DNA of 41,628 nucleotides from Acidimicrobiia bacterium (GTDB lineage: Bacteria; Acidobacteriota; Vicinamibacteria; Vicinamibacterales; UBA2999), in contig VFYY01000017.1 of the NCBI GenBank assembly GCA_016871375.1, forward strand, positions 1 to 41,628. Direction: 5' to 3'. Under the pieces are notes generated by a model. It had not been told where the DNA came from. It saw only the letters and a list, made by a program, of their open reading frames with translations, and did no database searches. Shown one piece after another: positions 16,600 through 24,715 of this stretch; positions within the stretch are counted from its first letter, which is position 1; each line of letters starts with the position of its first letter. Made by a program: the position numbers and the translations under genes.

Positions 16600-17453
16600 T
16601 GGCTCGCCCCGAGCAGAGTCGAGGGGGTGTTCCGGCGCCCGCCGACAAGCGCTTCCGCCGCGCGCACGTCAGCCCGGCGCGGAAGCGCCGGCGCTTCGAG
16701 CTGTCGTGGACGCGCGCGGCGCAGTGGGCCGTCGTCGGCGTGTTCGTCGCCTACGCGTGCTACCGCGGCGCCGTGGCGGCGTTCTCGACCGATGCGCTCA
16801 CGGTGACGCGCATCACGGTGAGCGGCAACACGCGGATGTCCAGCGGCGAGGTGATCTCGCTGCTCGACGGGCTGCAGGGGCGCAACATGGTGCTCGTCGA
16901 CCTCGAGAGCTTCCGCCAGAGGCTGCTCGTCTCGCCGTGGGTGGCCGACGCGGCGATCCGCCGGGTGCTGCCGGGCACGGTGGACGTGGCGATCGCGGAG
17001 CGCGAGCCCGTCGGGGTCGCGCGCCTCGGCAGCGGGCTCTATCTCATCGACCACCGCGGCCTCGTCATCGACGAGTTCGGGCCGAACTACGCGCAGCTCG
17101 ACCTGCCGATCGTGGACGGTCTGGCCGCGGAGAAGCGCGCGGACGGCACGCTGATCGACGAGGAGCGCGCGGCGCTCGTCACGCGGATGCTGGCGGCGTT
17201 CTCGGCGCGGCCGGATCTCGCGAAGCGCATCTCGCAGATCGACGTCACCGACCTGCGCGACGCGGTCGTGCTCCTCAAGGGCGACACGGCGCTCGTCCGC
17301 GTCGGCGACGACCAGTTCGTCGAGCGCCTGCAGTCCTATCTCGACCTGGCGCCCGCGCTGCGCGAGCGGGTGCCCGACATCGACTACGTGGATCTGCGCT
17401 TTGGCGAGCGCGTGTACGTCAGGCCCGCAGAACGGAGGCGGAGTGGCTCGTAG
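16599..17453 (+). CDS. ftsQ: Cell division protein FtsQ (POTRA domain)
   Basis: A 284-residue bitopic membrane protein. It has a basic cytoplasmic tail, one membrane span (AQWAVVGVFVAYACYRGAV, about residues 46-64), a POTRA domain (ALTVTRITVSGNTRMSSGEV through PWVADAAIRRVLPGTVDVAI) and the FtsQ beta domain (VGVARLGSGLYLIDHRGLVI). FtsQ scaffolds FtsB/FtsL and regulates septal synthesis. Residues 3-9 of the cytoplasmic tail (RPEQSRG) are encoded by a short palindrome of a widespread type, so the N-terminus appears repeat-derived. It overlaps ftsA by 11 bp. Confidence 0.93.
   Translation: MARPEQSRGGVPAPADKRFRRAHVSPARKRRRFELSWTRAAQWAVVGVFVAYACYRGAVAAFSTDALTVTRITVSGNTRMSSGEVISLLDGLQGRNMVLVDLESFRQRLLVSPWVADAAIRRVLPGTVDVAIAEREPVGVARLGSGLYLIDHRGLVIDEFGPNYAQLDLPIVDGLAAEKRADGTLIDEERAALVTRMLAAFSARPDLAKRISQIDVTDLRDAVVLLKGDTALVRVGDDQFVERLQSYLDLAPALRERVPDIDYVDLRFGERVYVRPAERRRSGS
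16607..16626. repeat. Imperfect palindrome CCCCGAGC-AGA-GTCGAGGGG in the ftsQ start
   Basis: Same architecture as the canonical CCCTGAGC-N3-GTCGAAGGG copy at 23942-23962. Here it lies within the first ten codons of ftsQ and is translated as part of RPEQSRGG. Confidence 0.75.
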
Positions 17454-18675
17454 GGAACGCTATCTGGTGGGGCTCGACGTCGGCACATCGAACGTGTGCG
17501 CCGTCGTCGGCGAGTGCGTGGACGACGGCAGCCTGGACGTCGTGGGGATTGGCGTGGCGGAGTCGCGCGGGATCAAGCGCGGCGTCGTCGTCAACCTCGA
17601 GGCGGCCGTGGAGTCGATCAAGAAGGCCATCGAGGAAGCCGAGCTGATGGCCGGCGTCGAGATCGACTCCGTGCACCTGGCGCTCTCGGGGCCGCACGTC
17701 AAGGGGTTCAACAGCCGCGGCGTGATCGCGGTCGCCGGCAAGAACCGCGAGATCACCCGCGACGACGTGCGGCGGGCGATCGACGCGGCCAAGGCGGTGT
17801 CGCTGCCCGCCGGGCGGGAGATTCTGCACGTGCTGCCGCAGGACTTCGTCGTGGACGAGCAGGACGGCATCGGCGCGCCCGTGGGCATGACCGGCGCGCG
17901 GCTCGAGGTCAACGTGCACGTGGTCACCGGCGCGGTCTCGTCCACGCAGAACATCGTCTCGTGCGTGAACCGCGCGGGCGTGTCGGTCGTGGACACCGTG
18001 ATCGAGCAGCTGGCCGCCGCCGAAGCGGTGCTGACGCCGGACGAGAAGGAGCTGGGCGTCGCGCTCGTGGACATCGGCGGCGGCACGGCGGACCTGGCGA
18101 TCTTCGAGCGCGGCAGCCTGTGGCACACGGCGGTCGTGCCGGTGGGCGGGGACCACTTCACCAACGACATCGCCGTCGGCCTGCGCACGCCGATTCCGGA
18201 CGCGGAGAAGGTGAAGCGCAAGAACGGCTGCGCGCTCTCGTCGATGGTGGACGAGGACGAGACGATCGAGGTGGCGAGCGTCGGCGGCCGCAAGCCGCGG
18301 CTGATGGCGCGGCGCATCCTCTCCGAGATCCTGCAGCCGCGCGCGGAGGAGATCTTCCACCTCGTGTGGGACGAGATCCGGCGCGCCGGCTACGAGAAGT
18401 CGCTCAACTCGGGCATCGTGCTCACCGGGGGCGGGTCGATCCTCGAGGGCATGCCCGAGATCGCGGAACAGATCTTCGACCTGCCGATCCGCCGCGGCTG
18501 CCCGGTGGAGATCGGCGGCCTTGCCGATCACGTGAACAGCCCCACGTTCGCGACCCCCGTGGGCCTGGTCCTCTATGCGCATCGCAACCGCGCGCCCGAG
18601 CTGGCGCGCGTCGGCGCCGGCGCCTTCGGCCGGATGGCCGGGCGGCTGCGCGGCATCTTCAAGGAGTTCTTCTGA
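17443..18675 (+). CDS. ftsA: Cell division protein FtsA
   Basis: A 410-residue actin-like ATPase that tethers FtsZ to the membrane. It shows the phosphate-1 motif [17 protein letters not shown] at the N-terminus, the SHS2/1C domain (about residues 80-165), the connect/phosphate-2 motif [16 protein letters not shown] (about 205-220), [12 protein letters not shown] (adenosine motif, about 327) and a C-terminal amphipathic helix rich in Arg/Phe ([15 protein letters not shown]) for membrane binding. GTG 17443, 4 nt after GGAGG, is chosen because it gives [12 protein letters not shown]. The stop overlaps ftsZ by one base. Confidence 0.97.
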   Translation: MARRERYLVGLDVGTSNVCAVVGECVDDGSLDVVGIGVAESRGIKRGVVVNLEAAVESIKKAIEEAELMAGVEIDSVHLALSGPHVKGFNSRGVIAVAGKNREITRDDVRRAIDAAKAVSLPAGREILHVLPQDFVVDEQDGIGAPVGMTGARLEVNVHVVTGAVSSTQNIVSCVNRAGVSVVDTVIEQLAAAEAVLTPDEKELGVALVDIGGGTADLAIFERGSLWHTAVVPVGGDHFTNDIAVGLRTPIPDAEKVKRKNGCALSSMVDEDETIEVASVGGRKPRLMARRILSEILQPRAEEIFHLVWDEIRRAGYEKSLNSGIVLTGGGSILEGMPEIAEQIFDLPIRRGCPVEIGGLADHVNSPTFATPVGLVLYAHRNRAPELARVGAGAFGRMAGRLRGIFKEFF

Positions 18676-19946
18676 TGGACACAGACATGGACAAGATGCG
18701 GCTGATGCTCGACCCCGAGGCGCGGAAAGGGGCCAGGATCAAGGTGGTCGGCGTCGGCGGCGGCGGCAGCAACGCCGTCAACCGCATGGTGCAGGTCGGC
18801 CTGGGCGGCGTCGAGTTCATCGTCGCCAACACCGACGTGCAGGCGCTCGACCACAACGCCGCGTCCATCAAGATCCAGATCGGGCAGAAGCTGACGAAGG
18901 GGCTCGGCGCGGGCGCCGACCCCAACATCGGCCGGCAAGCGGCGCTCGAGGACACCGAGACGATCATCCAGGCGCTCTCGGGCGCCGACATGATCTTCGT
19001 CACGACGGGCCTCGGCGGCGGCACCGGCACCGGCGCCGCGCCGGTGATCGCCAGCCTCGCCAGCGAGCTCGGCGCGCTCACGGTGGCCGTCGTCACCAAG
19101 CCGTTCAAGTTCGAGGGGAAGAAGCGCGCGATGCACGCGGAAGCCGGCCTGGAGGCGCTGCGCGAGTGCGTGGACACGGTCATCACCATTCCCAACGAGC
19201 GCCTGCTCGGCATCATCGATCGGCGCACGTCGCTCACCGACGCGTTCTCGATGGCCGACGACGTGCTGCGGCAGGCGATTCAGGGCATCTCGGACCTCAT
19301 CCTGGTGCCGGGCCTGATCAACCTCGACTTCGCCGACGTGAAGACGATCATGTCGGGCATGGGCGTGGCGATGATGGGCACGGGCATCGCCGACGGCGAC
19401 AACCGCGCGATGCAGGCGGCGCAGAAGGCGGTCTCGAGCCCGCTGCTCGAGGACGGCTCCGTCACCGGCGCGCGCGGCGTCATCATCAACGTCACCGGCG
19501 GCCCCGACCTGTCGCTCATGGAGGTGAACGAGGCGTCGTGCGTGATCCAGGAGGCCGCGCACGAGGACGCGAACATCATCTTCGGCGCGGTGGTCGATCC
19601 CGCGCTCGCCGGCAAGGTGAAGATCACCGTGATCGCCACCGGATTCGACCGGAAGACGACGGGCCGCGCGATTCCGGCCGCCGTGCTCGAGACGCCGACG
19701 GATCTCACGGCCTACACCACCGTCCTGGCGCGTCCCGCCGCGGCGCCGGAGCCGGCGCCCGTTCCGGTGCCGATGCCGGTGGCTGCCCCGGTCCCGATCC
19801 AGGCCGAGCAGCCGGCGCTGGAGCTCGCTCCGCCCCAGTTAACCGTCACCCGGCGCCCAGGCATCGAGCTCACGCTGCCGGCCGTCGATCCGGGGGACCT
19901 GTCGTCGCCACTGGACATCCCCGCGTTCCTGCGCCGGCAAACCTAG
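18675..19946 (+). CDS. ftsZ: Cell division protein FtsZ
   Basis: A 423-residue tubulin-like GTPase forming the Z-ring. N-terminal [16 protein letters not shown] binds nucleotide. The tubulin signature GGGTGTG is at 114-120 and the T7 loop NLDFADV at 216-222. A Pro/Ala-rich linker (about 345-400) precedes the conserved C-terminal peptide [10 protein letters not shown] (413-422), which contacts FtsA and other anchors. The ATG shares its A with the ftsA stop, and AGGAG at 18662-18666 is the ribosome-binding site. It is the last dcw gene here; palindromic hairpins follow. Confidence 0.98.
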   Translation: MDTDMDKMRLMLDPEARKGARIKVVGVGGGGSNAVNRMVQVGLGGVEFIVANTDVQALDHNAASIKIQIGQKLTKGLGAGADPNIGRQAALEDTETIIQALSGADMIFVTTGLGGGTGTGAAPVIASLASELGALTVAVVTKPFKFEGKKRAMHAEAGLEALRECVDTVITIPNERLLGIIDRRTSLTDAFSMADDVLRQAIQGISDLILVPGLINLDFADVKTIMSGMGVAMMGTGIADGDNRAMQAAQKAVSSPLLEDGSVTGARGVIINVTGGPDLSLMEVNEASCVIQEAAHEDANIIFGAVVDPALAGKVKITVIATGFDRKTTGRAIPAAVLETPTDLTAYTTVLARPAAAPEPAPVPVPMPVAAPVPIQAEQPALELAPPQLTVTRRPGIELTLPAVDPGDLSSPLDIPAFLRRQT

Positions 19947-19952
19947 GCTGGC

Positions 19953-19972
19953 GGGCGACGCGTGCGTCGCCC
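19953..19972. repeat. Palindrome GGGCGACGC-GT-GCGTCGCCC after ftsZ
   Basis: Nine-bp arms around GT, followed by CCTACC. It is a near-identical member of the family found at 7322-7351 and 33285-33304. It lies just after the ftsZ stop. Confidence 0.9.
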
Positions 19973-19981
19973 CTACCGCAT

Positions 19982-20020
19982 CGCGCGTGCCGTACACTAA
20001 GTAGACCCACGGCACGCGCG
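19982..20020 (+). terminator. 12-bp perfect inverted repeat after ftsZ (candidate terminator or attenuator)
   Basis: CGCGCGTGCCGT (19982-19993) and its exact complement ACGGCACGCGCG (20009-20020) flank a 15-nt A-rich loop. The stem is very stable but no T-tract follows, so it may pause RNA polymerase, protect the ftsZ mRNA end or need Rho. Confidence 0.55.
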
Positions 20021-20073
20021 AGCGCCTGCGGTGCAGCAGCAGCTCCCGGACTCCCGGCTCAGCTCGAAGTTTC

Positions 20074-21819
20074 ATGAACCAGTGGCAGCAGCGTGAGCGC
20101 GCGCTCGAGATCCTCTCGAAGGAGATCGGGTACGTCCGCAAGCCGCACGGCGGGCGGCTGAAGGTGGCGCTCGCCTTCCCGAACACCTACTTCGTCGGCA
20201 TGTCCAACCTCGGCTTCCAGACGATGTACCGGCTGTTCAACGCGGAGGAGGACATCGTCTGCGAGCGCGTGTTCCTGCCGCCGAAGAGCGAGCTGGCCGC
20301 GCAACTGGCGGCCGGCACGCCGCTGGTCACGATCGAGTCGCAGACGCCGGTCGCCGACTTCGACGTGTTCGCCTTCTCCGTCTCGTTCGAATGGGACTAC
20401 ACGAACGTGCTGTCGATGCTGCGCCTTGCGGGCGTCCCCGCGCGCGCCGAGCACCGCGGCGTGCGGGATCCGCTCGTGGTCATCGGGGGCGCCGTCACGT
20501 TCGTCAACCCGGAGCCGCTGGCACCGTTCGCGGATGTCATCGCCGCGGGGGAAGGGGAAGTGCTCGTCCCCTCGCTGCTCAGCGCGTTCCAGGCAGCCTC
20601 GGATCGCGACGACCTGCTGCGGCGTCTTGCTGCGGAGCGCGGCTTCTACATCCCGTCGTTCTATGACGTCCGCTTCGGCGAAGACGGCACGATTGCCGCG
20701 TACGAGCCGAAGGCCGGCACCGGCGCGCCACCGGTCGTGAAGAAGGCGGCGCTCAAGACCACCGAGGCCGTCGACCCGCCGGCGACGACGATCTTCACGC
20801 CCGAGACCGAGTTCGGCTCGCGCTTCCTGGTGGAGGTCGTGCGCGGATGCGCGAACCTGTGCCGCTTCTGCTGGGCCGGCTACAACTACCTGCCGGTGCG
20901 CGCCTTCCCGAAGGACCGCATCCTCGAGCTCGCCGAGCGCGCGCGGCCGCACTCGAACCGCGCCGGGCTGGTGTCGATCGCGCTCTGCGACCACCCGGAG
21001 ATCGAAGAGATCCTCACGCGGCTCGCCGGCATGGGCTACTCGATCAGCCCCGCGTCGCTGCGGCTCGACGACCTCACGCCGACGATCGTGCGGCTGCTGC
21101 GGGGGAGCGGCGAGCGCACGCTCACGATTGCGCCGGAGACGGGCTCCGATCGCCTGCGCCGCGTGATCAACAAGACGATCACCAACGACGAGATCCTGTC
21201 GGCCGCGGAGATGATCTTCTCGAACGGCATCGAGAACCTGAAGCTCTACTTCATGATCGGCCTGCCGACGGAAACAGACGACGACCTGGTGGCGATCCGC
21301 GACCTGACGCTGCAGCTCCGCGACATCATGCTGAGGCACGCGCGCGGCCGCGGCCAGGTCGGCCGCATCGTCGGCAGCGTGAACCCGCTCGTGCCGAAGC
21401 CGGGCACCGCCTACCAGTGGCTGGCGATGGAGGACGACCGCAGCATCGACCGCAGGATCAAGCGCATGCGCGCGCTGATGGCCGGCATCGACAACGTCTA
21501 CTTCAACATCAAGTCCGAGCGTCATTCCTTCTACCAGGCGCTGCTGTCGCTCGGTGACCGGCGCGTGGCGCCCGCCATCGAGGCGGCCGAGCGCAACGGC
21601 GGCAACTGGCGCGCGGCGGTCGCCGAGGCCGGCGTCGACGCCGACTTCTTCGTCTTCCGCGACCGCTCGCAGGACGCCGTGCTGCCGTGGGACATCATCG
21701 ACGGCGGCATGAAGAGCGGCTTCTTCCGCTCGGAGTACGACAAGGCCCTGCGGGAGGAATGGACCTTGCCGCCGAAGCGACAGAAGGACAACGACCGGCT
21801 GCTGCCCGTTCTCCAGTAG
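20074..21819 (+). CDS. B12-binding-domain radical SAM protein (TIGR03960-like)
   Basis: A 581-residue protein. The N-terminal part (about residues 28-180) is Rossmann-like, as in cobalamin-binding radical SAM enzymes (KVALAFPNTYFVGMSNLG). The radical SAM core follows, with the [4Fe-4S] cysteines C259, C263 and C266 in RGCANLCRFCWAG, TIAPETGSDRLRR and FMIGLPTETDDD. The family is widespread and I know of no assigned substrate. It is often found near translation or cell-division genes. No classical B12 DxHxxG motif is obvious in the N-terminus, so cobalamin binding is uncertain. The ATG at 20074 is the natural start. It is convergent with the small gene at 21844. Confidence 0.85.
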   Translation: MNQWQQRERALEILSKEIGYVRKPHGGRLKVALAFPNTYFVGMSNLGFQTMYRLFNAEEDIVCERVFLPPKSELAAQLAAGTPLVTIESQTPVADFDVFAFSVSFEWDYTNVLSMLRLAGVPARAEHRGVRDPLVVIGGAVTFVNPEPLAPFADVIAAGEGEVLVPSLLSAFQAASDRDDLLRRLAAERGFYIPSFYDVRFGEDGTIAAYEPKAGTGAPPVVKKAALKTTEAVDPPATTIFTPETEFGSRFLVEVVRGCANLCRFCWAGYNYLPVRAFPKDRILELAERARPHSNRAGLVSIALCDHPEIEEILTRLAGMGYSISPASLRLDDLTPTIVRLLRGSGERTLTIAPETGSDRLRRVINKTITNDEILSAAEMIFSNGIENLKLYFMIGLPTETDDDLVAIRDLTLQLRDIMLRHARGRGQVGRIVGSVNPLVPKPGTAYQWLAMEDDRSIDRRIKRMRALMAGIDNVYFNIKSERHSFYQALLSLGDRRVAPAIEAAERNGGNWRAAVAEAGVDADFFVFRDRSQDAVLPWDIIDGGMKSGFFRSEYDKALREEWTLPPKRQKDNDRLLPVLQ

Positions 21820-21842
21820 GGGCCGGACCTTCAGGTCGGCCC
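21820..21842. repeat. Palindrome between convergent genes (terminator-like)
   Basis: GGGCCGGACCT and AGGTCGGCCC pair as a 10-bp stem with one bulged G and a TC turn. It fills the entire 24-bp gap between two convergent stop codons and belongs to the GGGGC...GCCC repeat class, so it may work as a bidirectional terminator. Confidence 0.75.
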
Positions 21843-21843
21843 A

Positions 21844-22146
21844 TCACGACGCGATCGCCGCCTTCTCCTCGAACTCCGCGTAGGCCTCGAGGATCAGCTC
21901 GCGCAGCCGGTCCTGCGCGGTGGCGTCCGCAATCGGCCGCAGCAGCGAGAAGCTGCGCCGGTCCCCGTTGACGGAGTACGTGCGCGCAGGGAACGTCACG
22001 TTGCGGCCGCCGCCGGTCCGCCGCTCCCAGATGCTGAAGCCGACCAGCTTCAGGCCGTCGAGCACCCCTTCGGTGAAATGGAGCTCGGCCTCGGCAAGCT
22101 TGCCGGGCGGGTTGTTCTTGTCGTTCGGTGTGATTCTGACGACCAC
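21844..22146 (-). CDS. Small conserved-looking protein of unknown function
   Basis: A 100-residue protein beginning VVRITPNDKNNPPGKLAEAE. GTG at 22144-22146 is chosen because a perfect GGAGG (22152-22156) lies 5 nt upstream; no earlier start in this frame has such a signal. The sequence alternates beta-like stretches (AELHFTEGVLDGLKLVGFSI, then NVTFPARTYSVNGDRRSFSL) and ends in a helix (RLRELILEAYAEFEEKAA). The strand-rich core followed by a helix is loosely reminiscent of SpoVG-type nucleic-acid-binding proteins, but I see no diagnostic motif and do not assign it. The 180-bp stretch up to acpS holds no convincing ORF. Confidence 0.7.
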   Translation of the reverse strand: MVVRITPNDKNNPPGKLAEAELHFTEGVLDGLKLVGFSIWERRTGGGRNVTFPARTYSVNGDRRSFSLLRPIADATAQDRLRELILEAYAEFEEKAAIAS

Positions 22147-22325
22147 GGCGTCCTCCGTCTTGTAAGCGCTGGCGCCGATGACGGAGGCAAGCGCGGGGCC
22201 TGGTGCGGGCGACGGGGGCTGTGGCTGGAACCTTCTGAAGCGTCCGGAGTTGGCGGCGGACCAAGAACTCCATGCCGGCGGCGGCGGCGCGCGGGTGTGA
22301 ACCGCAGTTGCCCGCCTTCGCCCGG

Positions 22326-22721
22326 CTACGGCGAGGCAGGTGTGCGCAGCAGCAGGACGTGCGCGATGGCGAGCTCCTGTGAATGGGTGAGCGTGAGCAG
22401 CGACCCCGTGGCGCCGAGCGCCGCGAAGCGCGCGGCCGCGCCGCCGTGGAAACGAAGCTGCGGCGGACCACCCGGGGCGCGGACGACTTCGATGCCGCGC
22501 CACAGCACGCCGCGCGAGTGGCCGGTCCCGAGCGCCTTCATCGCGGCTTCCTTGGCGGCGAAGCGTGCCGCGAACGAGGAGGCAAAATCGCGGCGGCGCC
22601 GGCAGTACGCCGCTTCCTGCGCGGTGAAGATGCGCGAGACGAACCGGTCGCCGTAGCGCTCGATCGTCGCGGCGATGCGCGCGATCTCGGTGGCGTCCAT
22701 GCCGGAACCTATAATGTCCAT
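22326..22721 (-). CDS. acpS: Holo-[acyl-carrier-protein] synthase
   Basis: A 131-residue phosphopantetheinyl transferase that loads 4'-phosphopantetheine from CoA onto acyl carrier protein. The N-terminal GSGMDATEIARI carries the Mg-binding Asp9, and FAARFAAKEAAMKALG (about residues 50-65) holds the second signature with the catalytic Glu. The C-terminal SLLTLTHSQELAIAHVLL matches the family's SxSHxxxxAxA strand, with T-H in place of S-H. Length matches AcpS. It is divergent from pgeF; the two start codons are only 15 bp apart. Confidence 0.93.
   Translation of the reverse strand: MDIIGSGMDATEIARIAATIERYGDRFVSRIFTAQEAAYCRRRRDFASSFAARFAAKEAAMKALGTGHSRGVLWRGIEVVRAPGGPPQLRFHGGAAARFAALGATGSLLTLTHSQELAIAHVLLLRTPASP
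22710..22715 (+). promoter_or_regulatory. -10 element TATAAT before pgeF
   Basis: A perfect TATAAT ends 21 bp before the pgeF ATG and lies inside the first codons of divergent acpS. No good -35 hexamer is visible at 17 bp. A transcript would have a leader of about 15 nt. Confidence 0.5.
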
Positions 22722-22736
22722 CCGGCCTCATCGTAC

Positions 22737-23522
22737 ATGCTTCCCCCGATCCCCGACGCGTTCCGCTGGACCGACGAGAGCTGGGGACCGGCGCTGCGCT
22801 GCCGGGCGCTCGAGGACCTCGCGCCGCATCTCTTCACGACCCGACAACTGCGGTTGTCATCGGCGGCCGACTGGCAGCAGGTCGCCGACGCGGTGGGCGC
22901 CGCGGAGCTGGCGATTCTCACGCAGGTCCACGGCCGCGCCGTCGTCACCGCCAGCAGAGGCATGGGACATCCCGAAGCCGATGTGCTCATCGGCGACGAT
23001 CCGGAGATGGCGCTCACGATCCGCGCGGCGGACTGCGTGCCGCTGCTCATCGCGGACGGCGCGAGCGGCGCGGTCGCGGCGGTCCACGCCGGATGGCGCG
23101 GCACCGCGGCAGGCGCGGCGACGGCGGCGGTCGAGGCGCTCGCGCGCAACTTCCGCTCGCGGCCGCAGGACCTCGTCGCCGCCATCGGTCCGAGCATCGG
23201 CGCGTGCTGCTACCAGGTCGGCTCGGAGCTCGTGGATGCGTTCGCCGCTGCCGGGTACGAGCGGCATCTCGTCGATCGCTGGTTCAGCACGCCGCGCGAG
23301 GGCGGCCTGCGGCTCGACGTCGCGGGCGCGAACCGCGACCAGCTCGTGCTCGCCGGCGTGCCGGAGGCGCAGATCCACGTCGCCGGTCTGTGCACGGCGA
23401 TGCACCTCGGCGTGCTGACGTCGTTCCGCGCGGAGAAGGAGCGAGCGGGAAGGATCGCGGGCGTTATCCGGCCGCGGCCTCGTCCATCGCCTCGTTGGCC
23501 AGGCGATCGGCGTCCTTGTTGA
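22737..23522 (+). CDS. pgeF: Peptidoglycan editing factor / multicopper-like purine nucleosidase family
   Basis: A 261-residue protein of the DUF152 (YfiH/YlmD) family. The zinc-binding catalytic His/Cys residues are seen in LTQVHG, IRAADCVPLLIAD and AVHAGWRGTAAG, and IGPSIGACCYQVG and VAGLCT follow in family order. Members act on purine nucleosides, and E. coli PgeF removes mis-incorporated L-Ser muropeptide precursors. Placement near the dcw cluster suits the cell-wall role. The ATG at 22737 gives MLPPIPDAFRW. The C-terminus beyond RAGRIAG is an arginine/proline-rich tail that overlaps the convergent RNase H gene by 59 bp, so the real stop has probably drifted into it. Confidence 0.9.
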   Translation: MLPPIPDAFRWTDESWGPALRCRALEDLAPHLFTTRQLRLSSAADWQQVADAVGAAELAILTQVHGRAVVTASRGMGHPEADVLIGDDPEMALTIRAADCVPLLIADGASGAVAAVHAGWRGTAAGAATAAVEALARNFRSRPQDLVAAIGPSIGACCYQVGSELVDAFAAAGYERHLVDRWFSTPREGGLRLDVAGANRDQLVLAGVPEAQIHVAGLCTAMHLGVLTSFRAEKERAGRIAGVIRPRPRPSPRWPGDRRPC

Positions 23523-23904
23523 ACTCGCGGCGCACGTGCTCGAACGTCACGCGGCCGATCTGGCGCGCCAGGCTGCGCGCCTCCTCGTAGAGCGGCTGCA
23601 GCCCGGCGTTCTTCACGCGGTACTCGCCGCGCATCTGCTTCACCAGCAGCTCGGAATCCGATCGCACGTGCAGCGTCTGCACGCCGTGCCCGGCGGCCCA
23701 GGCGAGCGCCGCCAGCAGGCCGTGGTACTCGGCCACGTTGTTGGTCGCGTTCGGGATGAACTGCTTGAGCTCGACGACCTCGCCGTCCCCGCGCTCGATG
23801 CGCACGCCGTAGGCGGCGGGACCCGGGTTGCCGCGCGAGCCGCCGTCGATGTTCGCGGTGGCCGATCCGCCACCCTGGGGACCGAAGAGCGACGGCTGCG
23901 TCAC
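23464..23904 (-). CDS. Ribonuclease HI family protein
   Basis: A 146-residue RNase H fold protein cleaving RNA in RNA:DNA hybrids. The four acidic catalytic residues are visible: D20 in NIDGGSRGNPGPAAYG, E59 in NNVAEYHGLL, D83 in VRSDSELLVKQ and D133 in NKDADRLANEAMD. The NPGPAAYG/NNVAEY forms are typical of the bacterial RnhA-like group often annotated as reverse transcriptase-like or RNase HI. The GTG start (23902-23904) lies in the arm of a repeat (GTCACCCC, 23900-23907). It is convergent and overlapping with pgeF, and is followed upstream by the zinc-ribbon gene. Confidence 0.92.
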   Translation of the reverse strand: MTQPSLFGPQGGGSATANIDGGSRGNPGPAAYGVRIERGDGEVVELKQFIPNATNNVAEYHGLLAALAWAAGHGVQTLHVRSDSELLVKQMRGEYRVKNAGLQPLYEEARSLARQIGRVTFEHVRREFNKDADRLANEAMDEAAAG

Positions 23905-23938
23905 CCCTCGACTCCTCGTGTAGTGCGCATCGCTCGGG

Positions 23939-23966
23939 GTGACCCTGAGCTACGTCGAAGGGTCAC
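23939..23966. repeat. Canonical CCCTGAGC-TAC-GTCGAAGGG palindrome
   Basis: GTGACCCT (23939-23946) pairs with AGGGTCAC (23959-23966). The stop codon of the zinc-ribbon gene lies in its right arm. A second inverted pair, GTCACCCC (23900-23907) and GGGGTGAC (23936-23943), overlaps the RNase H start. Confidence 0.8.
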
Positions 23967-24709
23967 GGATGGTGGGTGACGGGCTGCTCGATCGGCGGCG
24001 GGGGCGGATGGTAGTAGAGAATCCGCTGGCAGCTGTCGCACTGGATGATGCTGTCGTTCTGGCGAATGAGCTGGAACACCTGCGGGCGCAGGCGCACGTG
24101 GCAGACGGAGCACAAGCCGTCGCGCGTCGCCACGCAGATGGCGATGCCCTTGCGCGCCCTCGCCACCTGCTCGTAGAGCGCGATCAGCCGCTTGTCGAGC
24201 TGCCCGAGCAGCGCCGCCCGGCGCTCGCTGGCGTCCGTCATCGCCGCTTCGACGGAGGCGAGCTCGCTGGCGAGCGCCTTCTTCTCCGCCTCCACGTCCT
24301 TCTGCTGCGCGGCGAGCGCGGTCTCCGCTTTCTTGATCTCCACCGTCAGGACGTCGGCTTCCATCATGCGCTCGAGGATCTTCTCCTCGACGCCGCCGAG
24401 CTCCTTCTGCGCGGTCTCGATCTCGTGGCCGAGCGCCTGGTATTCCTTGTTGGTCTTGACCGCGGCCTGCTGGTCCTTGAACTTCGACAGGCGGCCCTGG
24501 TAGAGCGCGACGTCCTTGTCGAGCGCGCGGCGCGCCTCCTGGTTGTCCTTGAGCCCCTGTTTCGCGGCGTCCACGGCCTGCATGGCCTCGTGCAGGCGGG
24601 CGTCGGCGTCGGCGAGGCGCTGCGGGTGCGCGGCGATCGTCCGCCGCGCATCGTCGATGGTCGAGTCGAGCTGTTGCAGCGTGATCAGGCGTTGTAAGTC
24701 AGGCGACAT
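23963..24709 (-). CDS. Coiled-coil zinc-ribbon protein (CT398/CdsZ-like, C4-type)
   Basis: A 248-residue protein made almost wholly of a long antiparallel coiled coil (about residues 5-190; for example DARRTIAAHPQRLADADARL and VDAAKQGLKDNQEARRALDK). It ends in a C4 zinc ribbon with CSVC and CDSC pairs (about 199-226) within RDGLCSVCHVRLRPQVF and IIQCDSCQRILYY. This is the zf-RING_7/CT398 family, with members proposed to bind nucleic acid or act as chaperone-like scaffolds; no enzymatic function is known to me. A proline run (PPPPPPIEQP) forms the tail. It lies next to the tRNA gene and upstream of RNase H on the same strand. Confidence 0.88.
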   Translation of the reverse strand: MSPDLQRLITLQQLDSTIDDARRTIAAHPQRLADADARLHEAMQAVDAAKQGLKDNQEARRALDKDVALYQGRLSKFKDQQAAVKTNKEYQALGHEIETAQKELGGVEEKILERMMEADVLTVEIKKAETALAAQQKDVEAEKKALASELASVEAAMTDASERRAALLGQLDKRLIALYEQVARARKGIAICVATRDGLCSVCHVRLRPQVFQLIRQNDSIIQCDSCQRILYYHPPPPPIEQPVTHHP

Positions 24710-24715
24710 GCTGAG

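Noticed and set aside
19947-20073. A promoter for the radical SAM gene based on TACACT near 19993.
   Set aside because: It lies in the loop and arm of the strong hairpin and has no -35 hexamer at a usable distance.
23420-23522. The Arg/Pro-rich C-terminal tail of PgeF as a functional extension.
   Set aside because: It is the antisense reading of the RNase H 3' end; family members normally end about 20 residues earlier, so drift of the stop codon is the simpler explanation.
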